Part shown: piece by piece, positions 47,537 to 57,326 of the stretch
Numbering within the stretch: position 1 is the first letter of the stretch
Layout: the number at the start of each line of letters is the position of its first letter
Assembly (NCBI GenBank): GCA_023091665.1
Contig: JALJCQ010000022.1
Span: forward strand, 806,001 to 870,000
Reading direction: 5' to 3'
DNA: 64,000 nucleotides
Source: Pythium myriotylum
Taxonomy: Eukaryota; Oomycota; Peronosporomycetes; Pythiales; Pythiaceae
The notes under the pieces: model-generated
Told to the model about the DNA's origin: nothing
The model's input: only the letters and a program-made list of their open reading frames with translations
The model's database searches: none
Translations under genes and position numbers: made by a program

Positions 47537-49452
47537 CTCTGTCAGACTCGCCACAACGATCACAGTTGGCTCCGCCGCAAGGACGTTACGTAACGTCTTG
47601 ATGGGTGAGTCGGGCCAACGTCCGCACCAACTTCAGTAGATGGCCAGCCTACAAAGCACCACTTGGATGTGGCCAGTACTGTACCCGAACGCCTCTCCCA
47701 TGGAGCCATCGGCGCTTCAATGTGGCAAGGATGATGACGCGTACGAAGTCCATTGAACACAACCAATTGTGGGGCGTCTTGTCGAGTCTGACGCTGGGTA
47801 GTTCGCACCCGATCGCGACGGTGTCTAACTTCTTCCCTAATACAAGAAAAGAATGTGCCGAGTACCGGTCGTCGTAAACAGAGGTCGATGGTCACCAAAG
47901 CAGAGAGCCCACCAAGAGCGGTCAACCCCCGAGGTGTGTTGGGTGTGTTGGTGTTGGGCGCGCTCCAATAACCAGATTGGGTAGAATCATATTGTTTTGT
48001 TGATCCACCGCTGGGTATGAATGGCCTACGCAGCGCGTGTGCACCAGTAAAGAGGGCTAGGTCGACGCACTGGTGTGAATGGAGCACGGGCGTTGGACTC
48101 AAACGTTAGTAAAATCCTTACCCCAGCTTGTCGACGTTGCGAACCACGAAGTTGAAGAACAATTGGGTCGGAAAGCTGTGAAGAGACAGTGCTAGGGACG
48201 TATGAGTCTTGCTTGGAGTGAGGCAGTAAACTTTACCGGCTATAGTAGGTCCAAGCATCACTAGCACACTGATAGGTAAGCTGACGGCTTCCTTTGATCC
48301 CAAAATATATTCTAGACTGAATGAGAATCACACACATAGACACTGTATGTACCTCTACGATGGTACCGTGGCCACACGGTGCCGACAGTGGACACACGTA
48401 CCGTTCGCCAGCTCAGCTGCGGGAGCCGGCCCGCTGCACAGTACGTGGGCAACATCTTGCCTCGTCCTCGGCCGTCCTCGGCCCACTACATCGACATGTG
48501 ACGACTTCAAACAGGAACTATAATCGAGGCGTTGCCATCATGAGGCAGCATGACGACTCCTGTCGATAGGACGAGGAGTGAGCCAGAAAAGCAAGCATTT
48601 CCAAACTTACCAAGCTCACTAGGCTGTGGTCTGTGAGCCTTTGTTTACAATGTGATGTTCCTGATGGTAAAGAGGTTTTCATTGAGCTGCTAGTTGAGAA
48701 CTCTATCACAGTCTAAGCTAACAGCCATATTCCATACATCAGCAAGCTCGGTGGTGTGTTCAAAAATCTTCCTCGCTCCCGCGAAGCGGGGAGGGTAGCC
48801 GAACGTGTCTGAGACGACGTGTAAATTTTCTATTGGTTCCCAAGTATTCCGCTGTGACCTAGACCGACACTGCTTCTAAAATCCTCATTGAAATAGCGAT
48901 CGTAGCTATACGGTGTAGTGAGATGCTCTACACTACTCGTTTCAAAGATGATTGCAATATACGTACGATATCCTTCTCCACAGGTTGTATCACTGCCAAA
49001 TCCAGCGGAGATTTGCACGCATTGCATGTAGCTATTAGGAATCGCACAGTTGATCTCAATAGACTTCACTTCCAACCAACCAAATCCAGCGGAGAATATC
49101 TTACTGATCAATACCACGATTCTTCCTGTGTTTACAGAAGTAGAACAAACGATTTCTCTAACCACCAACGCATGACGAGAATCGCAATGTTTCTAGGATC
49201 TCTTAGTTTCTGGGATCTTTCCGTGCGATCGCAACCATTTCAAATTCGACAAAATCTGATTCTTCTCTACAGCTCAATTGGACCGACACCAACGTACTTG
49301 TTACTTGGCGGGTTGATGCTCCGAAGATCATGTACGGTTCCATGCCCTAGCAGAGACAAGTGCATCTCAGGCATTACGAAAGGAAAGTAAAATGCACTAG
49401 AAGAACATCAACTGTATTTAGATGCACGCGTAAGCATTCGCCACTGGAGTGC

Positions 49453-50160
49453 TCAAACGGTCACAAACTCGGTGGTATCGTCACCGTAGAATAACCACAG
49501 CAAAGCCTCGTAATTATCCTGACCATGGGAGTTCGGATCGTACGCAATTGGTTCGATTTCACCGTTTGCTGACTCGATCGAATCTTCAGGAGATTCGATG
49601 TGCACCTTTTGATCACTCGGAACCGTTGGCGACGACGCTGAGCGAGGGCGCGACCCACGTGAGTGGTAGACATTGTGGGTAATCTTGATGTGTCGCCGAA
49701 GGTTACCCGGTGTGCTGAACACCTTGCCACACGATAGGATCGTGCAGCGATGACCAGTGTATCCGTCAAAGTGGGACTGCATGTGACGCTCGAGCTTTGC
49801 CTCGCTCAAAAACTCGCACGCGCACCCGTCGACCAGGCACGGGAGCGGCTTGACGAGCCATGGGTGAACGACTCGCTTATGACGGCCTAGGTTGCCCGAG
49901 GTCGCGAAGCCTCGACCGCACGTGCGAACAGGGCAGACGAACGGGCGGTCGCCCGTGTGCGAGTTGACGTGGTCTTTGAGCGAGTATCGGCGTTTGAAGA
50001 CCTGATCACATCCCGGAAATGGGCACGCATGCCGCCGTTCTGACGTCGGAACATCGCCGTCAACCGAAGCGTGTGACGAGCAATCGGACATTCCGGACGG
50101 ACTGGCAGGCGGGACTGGCATCTGGAGTGGCGCGCTCTCGGGACTTGTGCTCCCTTTCAT
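49453..50160 (-). CDS. C2H2 zinc-finger protein Z4 (intact)
   Basis: 235 residues, ATG at 50160 (MKGSTSPESAPLQMPVP). Four C2H2 fingers: HACPFPGC...HVNSH, FVCPVRTC...HKRVVH, LPCLVDGC...HMQSH and HRCTILSC...HIKITH. Fingers 1 and 2 are joined by TGDRPF, a Krueppel-type linker. The tail carries a basic patch and ends LLWLFYGDDTTEFVTV, shared in form with Z5 (LEWLFSDDDMVEFVSV), suggesting a short interaction or activation motif. Intronless. A near-consensus oomycete core promoter lies 32 bp upstream. It is probably a nuclear transcription factor of a lineage-specific, duplicated family. Of the series, only this copy and Z5 appear undamaged. Confidence 0.85.
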   Translation of the reverse strand: MKGSTSPESAPLQMPVPPASPSGMSDCSSHASVDGDVPTSERRHACPFPGCDQVFKRRYSLKDHVNSHTGDRPFVCPVRTCGRGFATSGNLGRHKRVVHPWLVKPLPCLVDGCACEFLSEAKLERHMQSHFDGYTGHRCTILSCGKVFSTPGNLRRHIKITHNVYHSRGSRPRSASSPTVPSDQKVHIESPEDSIESANGEIEPIAYDPNSHGQDNYEALLWLFYGDDTTEFVTV

Positions 50161-50191
50161 TGTCTTCCGTTGTGTTGGTGTTGTTTAGAGC

Positions 50192-50205
50192 AAATTGAAT
50201 AATGA
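50192..50205 (-). promoter_or_regulatory. Oomycete Inr/FPR core promoter of Z4
   Basis: The minus strand reads TCATTATTCAATTT, matching the oomycete Inr plus flanking promoter region consensus TCATTYYNCAWTTT at all but one position. It lies 32 bp upstream of the Z4 start codon, the expected distance. Confidence 0.7.
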
Positions 50206-52706
50206 CGCTGGGCAAACAAGGTGCAGGCAGATACAGAGACCGTCTCTCGGTCTCAGCACCTACTAGCGTGAATGCATACGTCAGCTCGTTTCCAAGAAGG
50301 TCCAATTGTCGAGGTAAGTACAGTAGTATTCGGAGCGCGCGTGGCAGATTACGCAGAGGACTTCGTGGTTGCGTCTCTCGTTGTTTGAACCATTTCGGAT
50401 GCGCTTTTGTGGATAACCTCAGTACTCTCTCTCTCTCCGGTCAAATAGAAGGCTGAAGTGAATGGAGTTGCGAATCGAAGATGTTCGAGCTTCCAGCGTG
50501 GCAAAACTACAAAGATGTGGCTGTCAGAAGTGTAGCCATGGGTCCTGATATGAAGTGCGACGCGGAGCTGAAATTTTACAGCCCGCTCGCCTCATCTCAA
50601 TTGAACGAGCGACGCCTTAGCCACGATCGCAGCCACAGATCTTTCTGAACTAGTACCACTGTTTTAGTGAGACCGTGATCTCTGATGGGCCCCTTCGAGT
50701 CGAATGGCCCATCAACAACTGCTGGCTCACTAAAACAGTGTGACTCGTGTACAGACCCGTACCACGTTAACAGCCACTCCTTGTGACTCGTCTGCAGTGG
50801 AATTGACACAAACAGTCCATTGTGGTGATTTGAAGAGCGAGCACCTGAGACTGCGTGATTCTGGGTTCGGTTTGGTTCGACAGACTCGGTTTTTCGAACC
50901 AGGCGGGACCGGTCCGAGAGGGACAAGCCGCGGAGGAGCAACAGGAGAAACTGGAGTTTGGGCGCGCCTTTCAGTATTACGCAACAAGAAGCGAACCCAA
51001 CATACGTGGCAGGTGGAAGTTGTAGAATCTAGCAACGGTCCCAGACCACAACACTGGTGGACGTTGCGCGGTGTCTCAACCAACCAACTTAGAATGACGA
51101 TCCGAAAGCAGCAGCGTCGGCGAGTGTCCGGATATCGCCAGTGCGCAGGCGTAAGTAGATCCCACGGTGCCAAAGTAGGTTTGTGGAGTTACTCTCACAA
51201 TGATACATTTTCGCTGTTGTACAGTGTACGCACACACATAAGCCACCCATGAGGAGCCCATACCCAACAGCAATCCGGATGTCTTATCTGTCCAATCTAT
51301 GCGTAGCGACGGTCGTTGTGCAGTCCGTGGCTTACAGGTTTGGAGGCGACGAAGGCTCCAACAGAGTTTGCATTTCACAACAGGCATATCCCATGTTATT
51401 CTTCGTGTGCCGACACTGTAGCGCAGGTCGAGCAGTTGTCCATTCATCAAGATCATGTTCTTGACCACTAGTAAGCTTTCGCCGAAATCGCGCTTTCTCG
51501 GAAACCAGTATTTCCGTCGTTTACCGAGAAAAGTCTTTGGGGGAAATAAGCAGTCCACTCATAGGTTACACCGAGCTCAGACAGTCGGAGTGAAAGGAGG
51601 GATGATGTAAGTGGAGTCTATTCGCCATATTATTCTTGCATTCTAAGATCTGCTGTGCGCATGACATGCGAAGAGGAGCGAGATGAGTCTCGCGGTGAGC
51701 CGAACGAAGGCTCTTGGAGGACATGATGGCATGGGATGTGAATGGACTGCTCCTGGAAAGGCATACCCACGCAGATTGTAGCATGGGTGGGTTGTAGACA
51801 CTCGCTGGCATTCGAACGTGCGCCTGGTGCGCTCGATCAACTCGCAGTGAACTCCGTACGAGTGGGCGAGGAGTTCGTAGAACATCCTGTATCTGCGGTC
51901 CTATGGCGGAGGAGAGAGAGCTCCGGGGTCGTCACAACCTCGGGCAGATCCGAACCCGGACTTACGCAACCACGGTATACAGAGGCACACGAGTGACGAC
52001 GATGGCGAGATCTCCACAGTACTGATTCGGTGTTGGCTTGCCCTTCGGTGTGAGCCTCCAGGAGAAGAAGTGAGACCTCCCCAAGAGTAGGAAGACAAGT
52101 CGTTTGGCCACGAATTAGTTCGTTTTGGGTCCGACAAGTGCGGACAAGATTCAGCACAAATCCATCGGACGGCATGCAACGCCTTCCCACCATTTACGCG
52201 CATTTCTTACCGGCATTTTCTAGTGCGTACCCACGCATGCTTCGTGCTGTTTCCACCAATTACATGCCATCGTGAAAGAAATCATGCTACTTGTGAGCTA
52301 CAATACCTTCTTGAACGCCTGATAAGGTTCCAGAAATCTTGCCGGTGGCGGTGGATTCGCCGATCGCACCAACTGGCGATGTCGCCAGAAAGCAGCGCTG
52401 GTAAATGCACGAGTTCAGCCGTCGATAGTTCAACCTGCGCTATACTGGTTTGGTGGTTGATGGCGACGTTTGCTGTTGCGTGGACCATTTTATTATAAGC
52501 GCGAAGATGATGTGATCATTGTTGGAGATCGAGTTGATCCGCAAGTCGACGGGTTTGAGTGTAAGCGTGGGTGTTGCAGTGGGCAATATTCGCGGAATCT
52601 TGGCTATGTGCAGAAGACGAAAAGGATGAGCTCGTTGATGCGTATTTGCTAACGTCATTAATTATTCAAACTGAACCGGGACTCAAACGGATGCCTCGCG
52701 TCCAAC
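50206..52706. other. Gene-free spacer with a nested hairpin
   Basis: Open frames up to 170 codons (50740-51252 plus, 51076-51558 minus, 51837-52193 minus) overlap on both strands and contain no motif I recognise. The only structure noted is the nested inverted repeat at 50657-50740. Confidence 0.45.
50657..50740 (+). repeat. Nested inverted repeat (15-bp outer, 9-bp inner arms)
   Basis: Outer arms CACTGTTTTAGTGAG (50657-50671) and CTCACTAAAACAGTG (50726-50740); inner arms TGATGGGCC (50683-50691) and GGCCCATCA (50706-50714). All arms are perfect. Confidence 0.85.
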
Positions 52707-53432
52707 TTAAACACTCACGAACTCAACCATATCGTCATCACTGAACAACCATTCCAACGTTGCACGCATGTCCCTATCACAAGGAAGAGGCTCGATGGCG
52801 ATTGGGTCGATGTTCTGACACGATGAGTTATAGTAGTCAGGACGACCCTTCGAGACCTTTGGAGGATGATCATCGCAGATTACGGAAGATGAAGGAGATC
52901 GACGCCGACACCCACCCGGGCGACTTGCGTTGTGAGCAATCTTGATATGGCGACGTAGGTTGCCGGGCGTACTGAAAACCTTCCCACATGAGAGAATTGT
53001 ACAGCGAAACTCGTCCGAATTGTCAAAGTGGGTTTTCATGTGGCGCTCAAGCTTGGCCTCGCTCGAGAATTCACAGATGCACCCGTCGATCAAACATTTG
53101 AGGGGTATCCCAAGCCATGGATGTGTCCGCTTGTGGCGAGCGAGGTTGCCAGAGGTAGTGAATCTTCGAGCACACGAACGAACAGGACACACGAACGGAC
53201 GCTGACCGGTGTGTGCGTTCACGTGGTCCTTCAGGGCGTTCGACCGCTTGAATCGGAGCGTGCATCCTGGGAAATAACAGGCATACGGTCGGACTGGGTC
53301 TCTCGCCTCACTGTCGGGGCCGCAGGTGATTGATTCTGCGTTCGAGTTCAGCAAATGCGCAAAACCCATGTTGTCATGCAACGTGGATGCGATGTTGTTT
53401 GCGCTGTATGCGAGGAGCTCGAGTGGGAGCAT
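52707..53432 (-). CDS. C2H2 zinc-finger protein Z5
   Basis: The frame is open from 54017, but the conserved start shared with Z1 is the Met at 53432 (MLPLELLAYSANN), giving 241 residues, close to the length of Z4. Upstream codons include poly-Pro/His-Thr from a poly-G/TG microsatellite and are unlikely to be coding. Four fingers: YACYFPGC...HVNAH, FVCPVRSC...HKRTH, LKCLIDGC...HMKTH and FRCTILSC...HIKIAH. The tail has a basic patch and ends LEWLFSDDDMVEFVSV. No frame lesions. It is the complete sister of the LINE-truncated Z1. Confidence 0.83.
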   Translation of the reverse strand: MLPLELLAYSANNIASTLHDNMGFAHLLNSNAESITCGPDSEARDPVRPYACYFPGCTLRFKRSNALKDHVNAHTGQRPFVCPVRSCARRFTTSGNLARHKRTHPWLGIPLKCLIDGCICEFSSEAKLERHMKTHFDNSDEFRCTILSCGKVFSTPGNLRRHIKIAHNASRPGGCRRRSPSSSVICDDHPPKVSKGRPDYYNSSCQNIDPIAIEPLPCDRDMRATLEWLFSDDDMVEFVSV

Positions 53433-55478
53433 TGCTGGATTGGTGCTTGCGTTGCTGAGAGTTGATTCCGCAATGGCGGGTCTGAGAAGTTTATCACGGA
53501 AAATCCGATGTTTTCTATGTGTCGAAGGGGGTGGTGTGTGTGTGTGGGGGGGGGGGGGGGGGGGGGGGAGGGGGGTGAGCTTAGCTCTTGTTGGACGTCC
53601 ACGATTGTTTCGGGTGCTCGTCTTGATGCTGCTGCGTATCCCAATCGACAGGCTGCATTGAATCTCACGCCACCAATGAATGCTTCCGTGGCTGAACCGA
53701 CAGAGAGGCTGGCTTGCCGTGCCTATCCGAACTATCCACATTTCAGTACGGAGTGTCTGATGGCATTTCTGTTTCCCATCGTGGACAGGTTCAGGAGTCA
53801 AGAGTAGCGCCATGATCCCAGCAGTCCCCACTTTCACCTTGTGTCCAGCAACAGCTGCTACGTCAGGAACGTTCTCCATTTCAGAAGAAATGGTCGGTAC
53901 AGAAACGCTTCTTCGTATGGAGAATTGCGTAGCCTCACTTGCACGATGCTGTGCTTGTAGCAAAAGGATGTCAGTGGAAGAACTGAAACCAGCCGCGAAT
54001 AGCCCGAGCAAGAACATGATATTTCTTAGTTGTCACCAGCATATGCGTATGCTATTGCCAACATGACGCCATCCTTTCTAGTCAGCCGGTCGAGGTGCGA
54101 CGTAATGTGCAAAAATTGCAGGCTTGTCTTCCACTACAGAGGATATGAGATCCTTGAAGACTCAGACGTCTATTACCGTTGATATCACTCCGAGCCCAAG
54201 TCGAGTGGTTTGACAGCGCCCAATGATCACAGCTATTCGCAGTGAACATCGAAAGATGGTCTCAAGAAACAGAAGGGGGGGAGGTTTGTAGGTGCTGTGG
54301 GGAATCCCTGTTTGTCCGTTGGGTTCGGGTCGGGGATTTCTTCCCAAACAGGTGGTCAGTCTCCCTGTTGGCCACGTGACATCCTTTGGGGAAGTGACCA
54401 GTCGAGCAATCCATTGTTGACGTTTGGGGCTGACGGCCACCCAGAGAAAACGTCCCCCATCTGCCTTGGACAGGTGATGGGTGCCGAGGACACTGAACAC
54501 TTGAACTTCTTTGTGGCTCAGAGTGATCTTCAACTCGACGACAGTATCTGAAGTCGGCGCAATTTCCCACTAAGGTAATCAAGAGTCAACTCGAACGTGG
54601 ACATTGCAGCGTCGACACACTATTAAAGGAAAAAGTCCAGTTTACTGCAGGCGTGGCGCAGACGCGATCCCAGTCCTGGTGCGTGCGAACGGAAAGTGAG
54701 CGTTGAGTATGGAGGGAGGTCTACTCTATGATCGTAGCTTAGGCGCTTCGGCGGTCCTAGAATATCAGAGTGAAAAGGCTGATTCTTGACTTGGCTCGAA
54801 CATACTGAACAGTACTCAGGTAACGCATACGGATGTAATAATCACTTCAATCTATGCTTGCCTTCCGGGTTAGAATGTTAGACCACGGGGTTGAGATAAC
54901 GGGAGATAGTACGGGATCGACTCGCACTAGAATGCCGAAACTCATGTCGTAGACCAAGAATGACACGCGACCGGACATTCTAGACCAGCGGGAATTGAAT
55001 ATGGATATATCCCTGGGCAACCACACAAATGCATGTGCAGCTGCTAGCGGGGAACGAGCTCGTATTGGAAACCGGTAAGAACCGAGAGCACGTGTCGTGC
55101 CTTACGTTTCCATCTATGTGAACGTGCTTGCAATGGTAAAGCCCCCCCCCCCCCCCCCCCCCACACACACACACAAGTCACCCTACGATCAGATGAAGGA
55201 CTCCCTTTCAAATTCCTCAGCGATTTCTTTCACAATAGGAATGCTCTGAAAGAGTACATACAGCCCAACAAAGACTTGATTCAATCTGATAAATCTGTTA
55301 AGTAGCGCTCGGCACCCGCTACGCGGGCGATTTATGAAATTCCGCCAGGGCTGTGGGCTGGTAGTGTTATGGTTTTAAACCGCCAAAGCTGATTTGTTAA
55401 AACACAGTGAAGCGGCAAATGGTCACCCCTCTCAGATGTGAAACGACATCAATGCCCACACCAAGACTTCACACCAAC
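53433..55478. other. Upstream region of Z5, duplicated at Z1, with homopolymers
   Basis: No gene recognised. 53433-54550 aligns in patches with 26411-27560. It contains a poly-G run (53546-53568) next to (TG)n and a poly-C run (55142-55162) followed by (AC)n. The poly-G tract is absent from the Z1 copy. Confidence 0.6.
55474..55478. repeat. Target site duplication of element C (left copy)
   Basis: CCAAC, repeated at 61659-61663 immediately after the 3' LTR. Confidence 0.85.
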
Positions 55479-55722
55479 TGTAATGTCCGAGTTCAAGATC
55501 AGCACCCACCGGTGCTGATCTCCAGCAACAGCAGTGTTCTCCATCCACCAGCCGCCAGTCCCAAGTGCAAGTGCAAGTGCAAGTGCAACCTGCATGCCTT
55601 TTACTCAGTAGTAGGACTCATGGGAGTAGCCCATGCATGGTCCATCGATGTTTGCATCAGTGGTCGTTTTCAATTCATTCTGCATTTCGCTCAGTCCGAC
55701 TCACTCCGCTCTCAGCACTACA
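55479..55722 (+). repeat. 5' LTR of element C
   Basis: 244 bp, TGTAATG...CACTACA. It contains a perfect 10-bp hairpin (GATCAGCACC-CACC-GGTGCTGATC, 55497-55520) near its start and four tandem AAGTGC units at about 55563-55587. Confidence 0.93.
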
Positions 55723-55724
55723 TT

Positions 55725-55742
55725 TGGTAGCACTTGCTGGTC
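55725..55742 (+). promoter_or_regulatory. Probable primer binding site of element C
   Basis: TGGTAGCACTTGCTGG begins two bases after the 5' LTR. A leading TGG is expected where the CCA end of a tRNA primes minus-strand synthesis. The tRNA cannot be assigned here. Confidence 0.5.
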
Positions 55743-55801
55743 CAACGCCTTTCTCCCAGCCCCGTCCCACTCTTGTCACACCAGTCCCAAGTCCCGAAAA
55801 A

Positions 55802-55901
55802 CGTATTTTGACCAATCATCTATATTGGCCAATCATCGTCGACTGGAACATCGTATTTTGACCAATAATCTATTTTGGCCAATCATCGTCGACTGCAACA
55901 A
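55802..55901 (+). repeat. 50-bp tandem duplication in the leader of element C
   Basis: Two adjacent 50-bp units start at 55802 and 55852 (CGTATTTTGACCAATMATCT...) and differ at a few positions. They lie between the primer binding site and Gag. Confidence 0.85.
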
Positions 55902-55913
55902 GGTCAAGTTATC

Positions 55914-56777
55914 ATGGACGGCGATCATCCGGTTATGAACCTCCTGGAGGGGTTGACACACTCCATCCATGAGCTCACCCGAAACATGGCCAACCAAAAC
56001 CATGAGTTCCGTGCGGTTATGTTGGAGCAAGTACAACAACAACAACATGGACGTGAGTTCAAGATTGAAGGGTTTATGTTCCACGGTCGGCCAGACGACA
56101 GTGTCGATGAGTACATCTTTGAGGCCAAGTTGTTCATGAGAGGCAAGAACATTGACTACCAGCTCCACGAGAATCAAGCTCGAGTCGTGGCCATGCTAGC
56201 TAGCAACCTCCGTTCTGGAGCTGCATCGTGGTACCATAGTCGGGTTGTGGTCGACCAAATGCCAATCACGACGATCGACGAGTTCGAACAGGCACTCACG
56301 GATGAGTTCATTCCGCCCGACCAGCAGCAACGTCTCCGCGCTGCCCTCCGTATGTGCCGACAGACGGGCCACGTGGACGACTACGTTGCGCGCTTCAGAA
56401 AGATCATCGCCCAAGTGCGTGAAATGTCGCAACTGGACAAAGTAGATCGCTTTGTAGAGGGCCTGAAGCCAGAAACAAAGAAGGAAGTGAACTACCTAAG
56501 TTGCACGACTCTGCGAGATGCCATCGCGGCGGCACAAGCGTATGAGAGAGCCCACTTTGGTGTCGAACGACCACCGAGACGCGCTCGACCGCATCTCGAC
56601 TCTGGTGCCGAACCGATGGACATTTCATACGCCGGTGTCCTCAAGCCAACCAAGGAACAGTGCCGTACTCAAAACCTGGGCTTTTATTGCCGCGAAACTG
56701 GTCATCGCATTGCTCAGTGCCCAAGCGTCGTCAGGGAAACGACGCTGCTCAACGGATGTAAGTGGAGTGTCCGTTGA
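55914..56777 (+). CDS. gag: Gag of element C
   Basis: Start at ATG 55914 (MDGDHPVMNLLEGL), 287 residues. A typical retrotransposon Gag fold lies at about residues 50-200 (FMFHGRPDDSVDEYIFEAKL, ASWYHS, FVEGLKPE). The zinc knuckle near 56678-56720 reads GFYCRETGHRIAQC: the first Cys is Gly, explained by a single T-to-G change, so the knuckle is probably impaired. The stop TGA (56775-56777) lies within the right arm of an 11-bp hairpin. The protease frame is +1 relative to Gag. Confidence 0.82.
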   Translation: MDGDHPVMNLLEGLTHSIHELTRNMANQNHEFRAVMLEQVQQQQHGREFKIEGFMFHGRPDDSVDEYIFEAKLFMRGKNIDYQLHENQARVVAMLASNLRSGAASWYHSRVVVDQMPITTIDEFEQALTDEFIPPDQQQRLRAALRMCRQTGHVDDYVARFRKIIAQVREMSQLDKVDRFVEGLKPETKKEVNYLSCTTLRDAIAAAQAYERAHFGVERPPRRARPHLDSGAEPMDISYAGVLKPTKEQCRTQNLGFYCRETGHRIAQCPSVVRETTLLNGCKWSVR

Positions 56778-56780
56778 GCA
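56746..56780 (+). promoter_or_regulatory. 11-bp hairpin spanning the Gag stop codon of element C
   Basis: Arms TGCTCAACGGA (56746-56756) and TCCGTTGAGCA (56770-56780), 13-nt loop; the Gag stop is inside the right arm. The position at the Gag/protease junction suggests a recoding role, but no clear slippery sequence was seen. Confidence 0.5.
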
Positions 56781-57326
56781 ATCCATTCAAGTATCAGAAG
56801 AATCTCCAACTCAGAAATCAGAAGAATGCGCGGTCGAGTTTGACATGGAGGCCGCAGAAACCGGTGCTCGATCGGTCGTTGGGTCCAGTGTGTGCTCCGT
56901 GGAGATTGATGTCGATGTGGCCGAGGGCCAATCCGAGTTGTTGTTGTTTGTGGACGCGACTATTCAGGGTAAATCAGTGCGAATGTTGGTGGATTCCGGT
57001 GCGTCGCACACGATCATCAAATCTGGGCTGTTAAAGCCACCCGAGCTGAAGAAGCACACTATGGTGACTGCACGTGATTTTCAAGGTCAGCCACGGTCTC
57101 GGCAATGTCTGGAGTACTCGGTGCCTATCGGTGTCCAAGGCCAAGTCTCGTTGGTACCAGTCATCGAGAGGCCATTGCAACAATCGTTTGATGGGATATT
57201 GGGTCAATCATGGCTGCAGGTCGCGAATCCTCACATTGATTGGGCCACCCGCAAGTTAGTTATGGCGCCCACGACAAGTGTGGAGCCATCCCGCACTCCC
57301 TCGGACTCAACACCAACACGGCACCT
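56758..57326 (+). CDS. Protease part of element C pol, cut by solo LTR
   Basis: This frame is open from 56518 and is useful from about the Gag stop onward. Retropepsin: LLFVDATIQG and MLVDSGASHTII with the catalytic DSG, and a C-terminal FDGILGQSWL. The coding sequence runs into the LTR at 57327. RT continues after 58121 in frame +1 relative to this one. The extra DNA (795 bp plus a 4-bp duplication, 799 = 1 mod 3) accounts exactly for that frame change, so protease and RT formed one ORF before the insertion. Confidence 0.85.

Larger units (their letters stand above)
46675..49452. other. Spacer with a cluster of hairpins
   Basis: No recognisable gene. Open frames of up to 129 codons (47027-47416 plus, 47173-47481 minus, 47560-48102 minus, 48830-49168 minus, 48923-49390 plus) show no domain and overlap each other. 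Three hairpins lie within 400 bp at 47145-47536. At 46740-46790 the sequence resembles the 3' tail of the adjacent LINE (GTGAAGTCTA...CTAATAGCT). Confidence 0.5.

Noticed and set aside
48760..48800. Short GC-rich palindromes (also near 55310) as terminators or tRNA parts
   Set aside because: Stems of only 5-8 bp without cloverleaf, box A/B or T-run; too weak to call.
53433..54017. N-terminal extension of Z5 with poly-Pro and His-Thr repeats
   Set aside because: It is a translation of a poly-G/TG microsatellite and upstream DNA; Z1 and Z4 support a start at or near 53432.
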